A stretch of 64,000 bases of DNA, taken from positions 1-64,000 of the forward strand of contig JACXUV010000011.1 in assembly GCA_014763715.1 (NCBI GenBank), written 5' to 3'. Shown piece by piece: positions 1-7,662 of this stretch. The stretch is from Rhodobacterales bacterium (GTDB lineage Bacteria > Pseudomonadota > Alphaproteobacteria > Caulobacterales > Hyphomonadaceae). A program made the translations under genes and the position numbers. The notes under the pieces were generated by a model. That model was given only the letters and a program-made list of their open reading frames with translations. It was not told where the DNA came from and did no database searches. Each line of letters starts with the position of its first letter. Within the stretch, counting starts at the first letter, position 1.

Positions 1-498
1 ACGGCCACCCCGCCAGCCAGCGAGATCATCCTCGCCCCCATGGACGCCCCCGACTCGACACCACCTCCGGACGGCGGCGACGCAATGGCAATCCTGCCGG
101 GCAAGGGCGCAGCGGGTGTCGACCCGGCTGTCGGCGAGGCGATTGCCGCCCTCATCTGCCGCCGCATGAGTGAAGACGAACGCTATGCTGCCGGTTGCGC
201 CGACCAGCCCATCATCGACCCGTTCGAGCGCCCGCCCGCCATCGCCATGCTGACCCCCGAGGAGCGTCGCATCCAGGCCATCCGCACGCAGCAGCTGGCC
301 CGCACGGCGGGCTATGGCAATTTCCTTGAATGGTATCTGGAGCATGATGCCCCGATCCCGAAAACCCTGCTGGACGGGATCGACAATTCCATCTTTGTCG
401 ACCGCAAGGACGAAGCGACCATGCAGCATGACCGCCTGATGCGCGGCGGCACGCCCGACTGGGCCGACGACATCGCCCGCGCCCATGGGCGGGAGTGA
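1..498 (+). CDS. C-terminal part of an unrecognised protein (5' end outside window)
   Basis: The frame is open from base 1 and ends with TGA at 496-498, so the real start probably lies before the window; the ATG at position 40 has no clear ribosome binding site. The visible 165 residues begin with a Pro/Ala/Asp-rich stretch that looks like a linker. A helical, charged region with two cysteines follows and ends in a short acidic tail. I recognise no domain. It is convergent with the phosphatase gene that ends at 506. Its function is unknown. Confidence 0.6.
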   Translation, partial: TATPPASEIILAPMDAPDSTPPPDGGDAMAILPGKGAAGVDPAVGEAIAALICRRMSEDERYAAGCADQPIIDPFERPPAIAMLTPEERRIQAIRTQQLARTAGYGNFLEWYLEHDAPIPKTLLDGIDNSIFVDRKDEATMQHDRLMRGGTPDWADDIARAHGRE

Positions 499-505
499 GG
501 GGCGC

Positions 506-1285
506 TTAGCCCTCCAGCAGCTTCTCGCGGATTGCGTCCTGCTGGGCGCCGCTCACGCCGAGGGTTTCGGTGAGGTAGGTGTCGAGCGAGCCGACTTCGC
601 CGATGATCGTGGCCATGGCGGTTTCGAGATAAGGCAACCGCACGCCGATGAAGGGGCGGTAGACTTCCGGCTCGTAATTCCGGCCGATATGGGCGTTGAA
701 CATGACGGCGATTTCACCGAGGCGCCCGTCCACGTCCACAGCCTCATTGGTGAGAATATAGTCAGCGCGGATGTCGTCCTGTGACACGCCCAGCACGTGA
801 TGGGTCAGCGCGCAGAGGATGCCCGTACGGTCCTTCCCGGCGGCGCAGTTGACGAGGCCCGCTTCGTTCTCGTCCAGCTCTGCCAGATGGCCGAACCAGG
901 TGGAGAACAGCTCCTTGTGGTGCGCCTTGAAGGGGGCGGCACGGTAATAATCGGTCATCCAGGCCTCGGCCTTTTCGGCGTCGGCCTCCACCTTGGTCAG
1001 GAACTGGTGGTGCGGCGCTTCATGCTCGCGGCCGCCATCATGGGTGATGGTCAGCGGGGCGGACCATTTGCCGGGCTGTTTCTCGCGCTCGTCAGGGCGG
1101 CGCAGGTCTGCCTGCACGGCGATGCCAAGCTGTCGTATCTGCTGCAGATCGCCATGCGTCGCCTCGGCATAATGGCCGGAACGGTAGAGCCGCCCCTGCC
1201 GCACACGGCCCCCATGACGGGAGGCATAGCCTCCGAAATCCCGGAAATTGCGAATGCCTTCAAGCGGCAGGATACGATCTTTCAT
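506..1285 (-). CDS. Tyrosine/serine protein phosphatase (Y_phosphatase3 family)
   Basis: This 259-residue protein carries the Cys-X5-Arg phosphatase loop, CAAGKDRTG, with the predicted nucleophile Cys147 and phosphate-binding Arg153. The GKDRTG signature is that of the MptpB-like, lipid/tyrosine phosphatase family. An N-terminal IRNFRDFGGY stretch, also typical of the family, lies at residues 11-20. The residue before the catalytic Cys is Asn rather than the usual His. No signal peptide is seen, so it is probably cytoplasmic. It is transcribed alone, convergent with the preceding gene. Its substrate cannot be told from sequence; a phosphoinositide-like or small-molecule substrate is as possible as a protein. 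Confidence 0.88.
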   Translation of the reverse strand: MKDRILPLEGIRNFRDFGGYASRHGGRVRQGRLYRSGHYAEATHGDLQQIRQLGIAVQADLRRPDEREKQPGKWSAPLTITHDGGREHEAPHHQFLTKVEADAEKAEAWMTDYYRAAPFKAHHKELFSTWFGHLAELDENEAGLVNCAAGKDRTGILCALTHHVLGVSQDDIRADYILTNEAVDVDGRLGEIAVMFNAHIGRNYEPEVYRPFIGVRLPYLETAMATIIGEVGSLDTYLTETLGVSGAQQDAIREKLLEG

Positions 1286-1419
1286 ACAAGGGCAGCTAGC
1301 GCGGCCTCTCGCGCTCGTCTACCCTGACCCTATGACAAGCCCTCATGCCGGGGGCTGGGAACCGGAAGCCGCCTTCGGGCGTTCCGGCCTCAACAGTTCA
1401 ACAGACCCAGGAGTTCTAC

Positions 1420-1977
1420 ATGGCCCGTCTTCGTTCAATGATTGCCGCTGCCTGCCTGGCAGTTGGGACGGTTTCCGTCACCGCCTGCTCCACCCTTCCG
1501 AACGAGGTGGACCGTGCCGAAATCGACGCCGACAGCCGTCAGGCGCTGAACGCGCTCTACGCCCAGAACCCCGCTGCCAAGGCGATCGGCAGCAAGGCCA
1601 GGGCCGTGCTGGTGTTCCCGTCCATCGTGAAGGCCGGACTTGGCCTTGGCGGGGCCTATGGCGAAGGCGAAATGCGTCAGGGCGGCGCCGTGACCGGCTA
1701 CTATTCCACCTTCACTGGATCGTGGGGCCTGCAGGCCGGCGCGCAGCAATACGGCTATGCCGTGTTTCTGATGAATGACGACGCAGTGAAATATGTCGAG
1801 GAATCCGACGGCTGGGAAATCGGCGTCGGCCCGACCGTGGTGCTGGTGAATGCCGGCGTCGCGCAGAACCTGTCGACCACCTCGCTGCAGGACGATGCCT
1901 ATGCCTTTATCTTCGACCAGAAGGGCCTGATGGCCGGCATCAGCATCGAAGGCACGAAGATCAACAAGCTGCAGTAG
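1420..1977 (+). CDS. SYLF (Ysc84) domain lipoprotein
   Basis: The start at 1420 is preferred over the in-frame upstream codon at 1345, because a CCAGGAG ribosome binding site precedes it and it opens a signal sequence. The lipobox VTAC places the lipidated cysteine at residue 23. The mature part fits the SYLF/Ysc84 lipid-binding family: an AVLVFPSIVKAGLGLGG segment near residue 65, then GYYSTFTGSWGLQAG and a C-terminal glycine-rich beta region. Bacterial members are small envelope lipoproteins of unclear role that may bind lipids. The gene stands alone and is followed by a strong terminator. Confidence 0.88.
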   Translation: MARLRSMIAAACLAVGTVSVTACSTLPNEVDRAEIDADSRQALNALYAQNPAAKAIGSKARAVLVFPSIVKAGLGLGGAYGEGEMRQGGAVTGYYSTFTGSWGLQAGAQQYGYAVFLMNDDAVKYVEESDGWEIGVGPTVVLVNAGVAQNLSTTSLQDDAYAFIFDQKGLMAGISIEGTKINKLQ

Positions 1978-1998
1978 GCTTAATCGCCCAAAATAAAG

Positions 1999-2032
1999 AG
2001 CCGGCGCTGCCACCCGGTAGCGCCGGCTTTTT
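1999..2032 (+). terminator. Rho-independent terminator after the SYLF gene
   Basis: A perfect 10-base stem, AGCCGGCGCT with AGCGCCGGCT, encloses a 10-base loop and runs into five T residues. It lies 22 bases after the stop codon of the SYLF gene. Its reverse strand faces the end of the amn gene but lacks a good T tract. Confidence 0.85.
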
Positions 2033-2050
2033 CATGCGGTCAGACGCGAC

Positions 2051-3502
2051 TTACCGGAACGGCGGCTCGTCGAAGCTGCGGAGTTTGCGGGAGTGCAGTT
2101 TCGCACCCTTGTCGGCGGCGAGGCGTTCCAGCGTCTCGATGCCGATGCGGATATGCTCGCCGATGGCCCGCTCATAGAAGCGGTTGGCGGCGCCCGGCAG
2201 CTTGATCTCACCATGCAGCGGCTTGTCGGAGACGCAGAGCAGTGTGCCATAGGGCACCCGCAGGCGGTAACCGTTGGCGGCGATGGTGGCGCTTTCCATC
2301 TCGATGGCGATGGCGCGGGACTTGTTGAACCGCGGCGCCGAAGCCGAGAAGCGAAGCTCCCAGTTCCGATCGTCCGTGGTCACCACAGTGCCGGTGCGCA
2401 GGCGCTTCTTCAGCTCCTCCCCGCTTTCGCCGGTCACATGCGCGGCGGCTTCCTGCAGGGCGATCTGGACCTCTGCCAGGGCCGGGATCGGGATCTCCGG
2501 CGGCAGGACGGCGTCCAGCACATGATCCTCACGCAGATAGGCATGGGCCAGCACGTAGTCGCCGATGGCCTGCGAGTGACGCAGGCCGCCACAATGGCCG
2601 ACCATGACCCAGCACTGCGGACGCAGCACGGCAAGGTGATCCGTGATCGTCTTCGCATTGGCCGGGCCGACACCGATATTGACCAGCGTGATACCCGTAT
2701 TGCCGGGCGCATGCAGATGGTAGGCCGGCATCTGGGACCGGCGCCAGGGCGAGGCATCAATCTCGGCCCGCGAGGTTGCCGTCGGCTGGCTGATCTCCAG
2801 ACCACCCGGCACCGACAGAGACGTGTAACGGGACCCGTTTCCGATCTGCTCCAGCGCCCAGTCGCAGAATGCATCGACATAGCGGTGATAGTTCGTGAAC
2901 AGAATGTAGTGCTGGAAGTGCTCGACCGGCGTGCCGGTATAATGCTGCAGACGCTTCAGGGAGAAATCCGTGCGCAAGGCATCGAACAGGGCCAGCGGGC
3001 GTTCCGAGTAAGGCTCGTAGAGTTCGCCGTCGGCCACTTCGTCACCGATCTCGGACAGGTCCGGGCTCGGGAAGTGGCGGGCGAGCTCGGCCGGAGAAAT
3101 CTCTTCAAGACCGGCGGCCTGCCCCTGCTCCCAGACATAACCGTAAGGCATTTCCGATTGCGAGCGTTCGACGAACAGCTCGATCTCGTAATACTTCATC
3201 AGCGGGGTCAGCTGTTCGATCAGATAGGGGCGGAAAAAGTCCGGCCGCGTAAAGGTGGAGACATAGGTGCCCGGTTCGGAAATGCGGCCGAAGGAGCGCG
3301 AGATGCGCGGGGTCGGCCCGTCCGGGTTGTAGACGATCCGGATCTGCGGATAGCAGAAAGCGCCAGCGGCGCGCAGCTCAGGATCAGGGGGGGTGCCCGT
3401 ATGCAGGAACGTGTTCAGGGCAGCGGACTGCGCCTCAACGGCCTCGTTATAGAGTTTTTCGAGGGCGTCGACGACGGCTTCAGGTGTAGTGAGTTTCGAC
3501 AT
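2051..3502 (-). CDS. amn: AMP nucleosidase
   Basis: This cytoplasmic enzyme hydrolyses AMP to adenine and ribose 5-phosphate and so affects purine salvage and AMP levels. The 483-residue length matches the family (about 480). The N-terminal half resembles the AMP nucleosidase N-terminal domain. The C-terminal half, from about residue 265, has the nucleoside phosphorylase fold, with VGPANAKTITDHLAVLRP, a VGHCGGLRHSQAIGDYV segment and the ribose-binding AIEMESATIA motif near residue 400. The ATG at 3502 is the first start in frame. A long open frame on the opposite strand is a composition artefact. The gene is monocistronic. Confidence 0.93.
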   Translation of the reverse strand: MSKLTTPEAVVDALEKLYNEAVEAQSAALNTFLHTGTPPDPELRAAGAFCYPQIRIVYNPDGPTPRISRSFGRISEPGTYVSTFTRPDFFRPYLIEQLTPLMKYYEIELFVERSQSEMPYGYVWEQGQAAGLEEISPAELARHFPSPDLSEIGDEVADGELYEPYSERPLALFDALRTDFSLKRLQHYTGTPVEHFQHYILFTNYHRYVDAFCDWALEQIGNGSRYTSLSVPGGLEISQPTATSRAEIDASPWRRSQMPAYHLHAPGNTGITLVNIGVGPANAKTITDHLAVLRPQCWVMVGHCGGLRHSQAIGDYVLAHAYLREDHVLDAVLPPEIPIPALAEVQIALQEAAAHVTGESGEELKKRLRTGTVVTTDDRNWELRFSASAPRFNKSRAIAIEMESATIAANGYRLRVPYGTLLCVSDKPLHGEIKLPGAANRFYERAIGEHIRIGIETLERLAADKGAKLHSRKLRSFDEPPFR

Positions 3503-3657
3503 GGCGCCATCTGCCCCAAGGGAAGACGGCTGTCAATTCATGTTGATCTGAAACAGGCTGGCGCGCCGTTCTACACTTTATTCAGCAATTTGTTCAGCAC
3601 GGGCGCCCGGCAGGGGCGTTGGCCCGGCCGGCAGATGGCCTGGATTGCGGGAATGGC

Positions 3658-4371
3658 TCAGCCGGAATCCAGAAGCGGCAGCCAGGACAAGGCGGCGTCG
3701 TGCAGTGTCCAGAACAGTTCGCGCAGGACCGGGGGAATATCCGGCCCGACACAGGCACGCGGCGGACGGTCTGCCAGCGGCAGCTTCAGGGTTTTGTCAG
3801 CCCGGATGCGGGCGAGCTTGCGGCGCAAGCGCTCGACCTGGCGTTCCGGGTCCGTCAGCGCGTCTTCCAAGGCCGTCAGCCGGTTCATCAGCCGCATGGC
3901 CGGCAGGAGATCGTCCGGATGGGACCGCACGGGCGGCTCTGCCTGCCCCGCCTCGGCACCGTTCCTGTATCTTGCGCGCGCCGCCAGACGGGCCGCAACA
4001 CGAGAGACCTTGTGTGACAGGGAGGGCGTCGCCTCGGTCAGGCGGAAGGCTGGGAAGGGAAAGACAAGCTGCGGAGGCGGCGCGGCAGGTGGTGACTTCG
4101 TTCCCGGCTCCGCGCCGGACGGTTCACGCCTGGCCACCTGACGCACAGGCGGCAGCGGCGTATCCATCGCGACCAGGAACAGGACGCGGCGCACCAGCGT
4201 CTCGAGCCGCTTCAACTCGTCGTCCACCACCCGGCAGACCGATCGCGGCAACACGGCGCGTATGCCCAGCGGCCCAAGGCCAAGCCGCACCGCAAGCGCA
4301 GCGGCCTGCTGGCCGGCATAGGCCCAGGCAAGGCCAAGGGATCGGGAAAGCTGGACGGGTGAGAACATCAT
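3658..4371 (-). CDS. Unrecognised 237-residue protein
   Basis: I recognise no family. The N-terminal 60 residues are helical and start MMFSPVQLSRSLG. A Pro-rich segment of about 30 residues follows near position 105. The last part is predicted helical and rich in Arg and Leu (around residues 160-195), with a coiled-coil look. There is no signal peptide and no clear membrane span. Codon use is like the neighbours and an AGGATG-type ribosome binding site precedes the ATG pair at 4366-4371. The coding potential therefore looks real, but no function can be given. Confidence 0.62.
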   Translation of the reverse strand: MMFSPVQLSRSLGLAWAYAGQQAAALAVRLGLGPLGIRAVLPRSVCRVVDDELKRLETLVRRVLFLVAMDTPLPPVRQVARREPSGAEPGTKSPPAAPPPQLVFPFPAFRLTEATPSLSHKVSRVAARLAARARYRNGAEAGQAEPPVRSHPDDLLPAMRLMNRLTALEDALTDPERQVERLRRKLARIRADKTLKLPLADRPPRACVGPDIPPVLRELFWTLHDAALSWLPLLDSG

Positions 4372-4497
4372 GGCGTCATCCTGCGCCGGGCTTCTTTCCC
4401 GCTGAATTCGGCGAACCTCTATCCGACAGCAAGCAGCGGGTGGGCGGCGCCGCCATCGCGGCGCTAATCCGGCAGGAGCAATCCGGGAGACCTGCTC

Positions 4498-4965
4498 ATG
4501 TCATTCCACATCCGCGCCCTGCCCGCTGGCCTGTTCGCAGACCTGCCGGGTCTCAGCGAGGCCGACCTTGCCGCTCATCTTGTCCAACGCCAGACGGTGG
4601 ATAGCTGCCCCGGCTATCCCTGCCGTGTCAGCCTGGAAGATGCCCGCATTGGCGAAACTGTCTACCTGCTGCACTTTACCCACCAACCAGCAGCTACGCC
4701 CTTCCGCGCCAGTCATGCCATCTTTGTCCGCGAACATGCCGTAACGGCAAACCTTCCGTTGGGGGAAGTTCCGGAGATGATCCGGAAGCGGATGATCTCC
4801 CTGCGCGCCTTTAACGCAGACGGCATGCTGGTGAATGCCGATGTAGCTAGCGGAGAAGCTGTTGCCACACAGATCGTGGCCTTCTTCCAGGATCCGCTGA
4901 CAGACTACATTCACCTCCATTTTGCAAAGCAGGGTTGCTTTGCTGCAAGGGTCGAGCGGGCCTAG
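4498..4965 (+). CDS. DUF1203 family protein
   Basis: This 155-residue protein fits the DUF1203 family in length and pattern: an N-terminal FHIRALP start, a CPGYPCRVSLEDARIGE segment around residues 38-55, a LLHFTHQP strand, and a histidine-containing C-terminal IHLHFAKQGCFAARV end. The family has no established function; its conserved Cys and His residues are compatible with metal binding, which is inference. A GGGAG ribosome binding site lies about eight bases before the ATG. Codon use is slightly less GC-biased than its neighbours. It is a single gene, divergent from the unknown gene at 3658-4371. Confidence 0.8.
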   Translation: MSFHIRALPAGLFADLPGLSEADLAAHLVQRQTVDSCPGYPCRVSLEDARIGETVYLLHFTHQPAATPFRASHAIFVREHAVTANLPLGEVPEMIRKRMISLRAFNADGMLVNADVASGEAVATQIVAFFQDPLTDYIHLHFAKQGCFAARVERA

Positions 4966-5314
4966 TTTTCCGACAGAAATCTGACAGTTCGCGCGGCAGC
5001 GGGTGTGTACAGTTCTGACTGCCTTTTGGCGCATGCGGCGAAGGATTGGGCAGCGCTGCCTGAACTGCAGGCGGCGCGGAATCTTACATGCTTCTGGCAG
5101 CAGCCAGCTGAAAAAACAGGCTTGAAATGCTGCATCTGCGAGCTGATTGTTGCGGTGCAGCACGCGGCCGCTTCGGGGCTGGCCAGCGCCTGACCGGGAA
5201 GTGTGTGTCCGGCCGGGCGTGTTCCGGGGCGATTTCGCCGCGTGAGGCAGATTGAGGGAGGAGTTTCAAAGCCGTTGGTGAAGACGGCATAAAACTCTGA
5301 AGGACTGAATTCTC
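4966..5314. other. 349-base gap, no gene seen
   Basis: The open frames here are short and carry no credible ribosome binding site or family signature. The stretch before 5315 should contain the promoter of the UrcA gene, but I see no convincing -35/-10 pair. No stable inverted repeat stands out. Confidence 0.5.
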
Positions 5315-5668
5315 ATGATGAAACAAATGCTTGCGGCTGCTGCCCTCGTCGCCGTGGTTCCGTTTGCCGCTTCGGCTGAAACCACTACGCCGGTCACCGT
5401 CGACATCACCTATGACCACGCCCTGCTGGCCTCTGACCTCGGCGCACAAGCCGTTCTGTCCGACATCCGCGACCAGGCGCGCTCCGCGTGCACCACTTCG
5501 GGCGCAAAATTCGGTCGCAGCCCGTCCGTCGACCGCGACTGCGCCAATGACGTGATGGCGCAGGCCGCTGTGAAAATCCTCAAGGAACGCGAAGAAATGG
5601 GCCTGAAGACCGCTCCGGCCTTTGCCCGCGTCGCCACTGTGGAAACCGCTTCTTACGAACAACGCTAG
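5315..5668 (+). CDS. UrcA family secreted protein
   Basis: This 117-residue protein has a signal peptide with a likely cut after the ASA motif at about residue 21. The mature part has the UrcA-family pattern: a VTVDITYDHALL strand, a helix with ARSAC, a second conserved cysteine in DRDCANDVM, and a closing helix. The two cysteines (about residues 68 and 82) probably form a disulfide. UrcA proteins are small periplasmic proteins of unknown function that are expanded in Caulobacterales, Sphingomonadales and Hyphomonadaceae. AAGGA lies ten bases before the start. The gene ends at two hairpins. Confidence 0.85.
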   Translation: MMKQMLAAAALVAVVPFAASAETTTPVTVDITYDHALLASDLGAQAVLSDIRDQARSACTTSGAKFGRSPSVDRDCANDVMAQAAVKILKEREEMGLKTAPAFARVATVETASYEQR

Positions 5669-5694
5669 ACCATTTCCTCCCGGAATAGCGTTGG

Positions 5695-5722
5695 AGGGGC
5701 GCCCGCGGCCACGGGCGCCCCT
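5695..5722 (+). terminator. GC hairpin after the UrcA gene (weak terminator)
   Basis: A perfect 11-base stem, AGGGGCGCCCG with CGGGCGCCCCT, surrounds a six-base loop 26 bases after the stop codon. There is no T tract, so it may stabilise the 3' end of the message rather than terminate by itself. Confidence 0.5.
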
Positions 5723-5778
5723 CACCGATTCAGCCCTTCACATCTTTCTGACGGGCGGCTCACTTCCCCAAAACGCAA

Positions 5779-5806
5779 AAAAGCCCGGCACGGGAACCGG
5801 GCTTTT
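5779..5806. terminator. Bidirectional terminator between convergent genes
   Basis: AAAAGCCCGG pairs with CCGGGCTTTT across an eight-base loop. Both strands read into a run of four or more T residues. It lies between the convergent UrcA gene and the WXXGXW-repeat gene and can serve both. Confidence 0.85.
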
Positions 5807-5834
5807 CCGACTGGACCTGAAATCGCCGGGGGGT

Positions 5835-6176
5835 CTACTTCCAGCGGCCAGGTTCACGGTACCATCCATGTCCGGTCTTCACCCACCGGTCGGGCACCCA
5901 GCGGGCGCCTGCATGCGGCGGGGAACGGTCCCAATAACCATCGGTCCAGACATAGTCGGTCCCACTCCAGTTCCAGTAGCCGCTGATCCAGACTGACAGG
6001 GATGTCGGACGCGGCGGGATAATCACGGTGCGCGGAGGTGGGGGCGCAGTCGTGACATAAACGGTGCCAGCCGGGGAAGGGCCATAATGCCTGTAAGGGC
6101 CATAGCCTGCGCAAGCCGTCAGAGTGACCAGCGCAAGGGCGGCGGCGATGGCAGGAAGTGCGGTTTTGCCTGACAT
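5835..6176 (-). CDS. WXXGXW (YXWGXW) repeat lipoprotein
   Basis: This 113-residue protein begins with a lipoprotein signal whose lipobox LTAC puts the lipidated Cys at residue 22. After a Pro-rich linker it has short aromatic repeats of the WXXGXW type: VWISGYWNW, VWTDGYWDR, RWVPDRWVK and a closing GWYREPGRW. Such proteins are small envelope proteins with no proven biochemical role. It follows the EF-hand gene on the same strand with a 14-base gap, so the two are probably one transcript. It ends at the bidirectional terminator. Confidence 0.83.
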   Translation of the reverse strand: MSGKTALPAIAAALALVTLTACAGYGPYRHYGPSPAGTVYVTTAPPPPRTVIIPPRPTSLSVWISGYWNWSGTDYVWTDGYWDRSPPHAGARWVPDRWVKTGHGWYREPGRWK

Positions 6177-6190
6177 GAGTCACCCTCCCC

Positions 6191-6835
6191 TCACATGCCG
6201 CGATTATAGGATTGCAGCTCGCCCCAGGTCAGTTCGCCGTCATCATTGGTGTCGGCTTCCAGCCAGGTATGCTCGCCGAAGCGCATGTATTCCTCGCGGC
6301 TGACGACGCCATCGCCATTGCCATCCATGATGCGGAAACGCTCTGTCTTGCGCAGGTTCGCTTGCTCGCGTTTCAGCGCCTGACGCTCCGGGTTCGCATC
6401 ATTGTAGGGGCCAGCGCCAAAGCGGGCGGCGTGGTATTCTTCCAGGGACAGGCCGTTCCCGTCCGCATCCATCTGGGCGAACATGTTCTGGTGCCAGTCC
6501 TCGAACTCGGCCCGGTTGACCTGATTGTCGCCATTGCGATCGAACTTGCTCATGCGGTCGCGGGTGCCGAGATAGAGACGGTCACGATCGGGATCGCGGA
6601 TCTGGTCACGATCACGGTCCTGAAGCTTGTCTCGGCCGGATGCGGGATCCATGACGCGCAGACGGTCACGGTCCTGATCGCCGGACATGCTGCCCATGCC
6701 CTGACCCGATCCCATGCCCTGACCACCGCCACCCTGGCCGCCACCGCCCTGTCCGCCTTGCGCAATCGCGAGACCGGACATTGCGACAGCACCTGCTAGT
6801 ACAACAGCTGCACCCATGACTTTCAGTTTCAGCAT
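6191..6835 (-). CDS. Secreted EF-hand calcium-binding protein
   Basis: The ATG at 6835 is chosen over the upstream in-frame start at 6955, because GAGGAGG lies six bases ahead and it opens a signal peptide ending near AIA at residue 25. A Gly/Gln/Met-rich low-complexity stretch (about 27-52) and an Asp/Arg-rich stretch (53-95) follow. There are four EF-hand loops. Three are canonical 12-residue loops starting at Asp99, Asp161 and Asp185. One, DADGNGLSLEEY at 123, is one residue short and may bind calcium poorly. The protein is likely periplasmic or extracellular. Its partner is unknown. Confidence 0.87.
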   Translation of the reverse strand: MLKLKVMGAAVVLAGAVAMSGLAIAQGGQGGGGQGGGGQGMGSGQGMGSMSGDQDRDRLRVMDPASGRDKLQDRDRDQIRDPDRDRLYLGTRDRMSKFDRNGDNQVNRAEFEDWHQNMFAQMDADGNGLSLEEYHAARFGAGPYNDANPERQALKREQANLRKTERFRIMDGNGDGVVSREEYMRFGEHTWLEADTNDDGELTWGELQSYNRGM

Positions 6836-6955
6836 TTCTGCCTCCTCATGCTGAACGGGGCCGCAGTCACACATTGCTACGACCAGTGCCCTCCCAAGCA
6901 GAAGCGAGATTGGCGGCACATGCTGACAGGTCCCTGACGGATGGAAAAAATCCAC

Positions 6956-7633
6956 CTAACTCCGTCCTGAGAGCGAAAAGGCATGGACCGTGGCGCCTCC
7001 GTCTACCGGAATGAGCGCCTCTTCATTGCGCGCCTCACTCAACCAGACCGTAGACGGTGCAAAGGCAGCGACAGGCAGCAGAAGCCCTCTTCGGCGCAGG
7101 GTGCCCCCAAGATGCTCCACGGCATGGCGGAAACTGAATGCCCGGGTCTCGAAGGTGAAGCCGATCGGGCTGCAATGAGCCGTCAAGATGCAGGCCGGAT
7201 CATACGTCCAGGACAGCCGACACTCTGCCGCCTGCCCGCTCACGATCAGAGGAACAGTTTCGTAGACATGGTCCGCATATGGACCTGTCGCCTCCCCTGG
7301 TGGCGGGCCAGGCGGCGTCTTCGGCACGGGCATGAAGCGCCGCCACCCCCATTTCGGCGAGGAGGCAGGAGCCACATCATCCGGTACCGGCCGGATCGGC
7401 GGGGCATCCATGTGTGGAGCCGCTACTGCCTGGCCCAACCAATAGACCTCCTGGCGCGCAATCGCGCTTTCCAGGTGCGGTAATGCCTCATCAGGTGTCA
7501 GAGAGCCAAAGCCGTGCTGCCCGATTTCATCCCGCAATGTCTCGAACAAGGCATGACGCTCAACCGGGTTGCCTGGATCAATGTCATGAAGTCGGCGAAT
7601 GACCCAGCCAAGTATTTCGCTGCGAACGCTCAT
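6956..7633 (-). CDS. Unrecognised protein downstream of nrdB
   Basis: This 225-residue protein starts 29 bases after the nrdB stop codon on the same strand, so it is probably co-transcribed with nrdB. The first 70 residues look helical, starting SVRSEILGWVIRRLHDIDPG. Residues 75-120 are Pro-rich and flexible. The last 100 residues form a mixed alpha/beta region containing a GQAAECRLSWTYDPACIL segment. I recognise no family, signal peptide or membrane span. The ribosome binding site before 7633 is weak, in line with translation coupled to the upstream gene. No function is proposed. Confidence 0.65.
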   Translation of the reverse strand: MSVRSEILGWVIRRLHDIDPGNPVERHALFETLRDEIGQHGFGSLTPDEALPHLESAIARQEVYWLGQAVAAPHMDAPPIRPVPDDVAPASSPKWGWRRFMPVPKTPPGPPPGEATGPYADHVYETVPLIVSGQAAECRLSWTYDPACILTAHCSPIGFTFETRAFSFRHAVEHLGGTLRRRGLLLPVAAFAPSTVWLSEARNEEALIPVDGGATVHAFSLSGRS

Positions 7634-7662
7634 ACCGTCTGGGTCACGCCGTCTAACTGACT

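Noticed and set aside
2093-4141. 682-codon plus-strand open frame opposite amn and the next unknown gene
   Set aside because: It has no ribosome binding site or domain and is the mirror of well-supported reverse-strand genes; long antisense frames are common at this base composition.
5005-5193. 62-codon frame before the UrcA gene
   Set aside because: It has no ribosome binding site, family or signal; it is likely chance.
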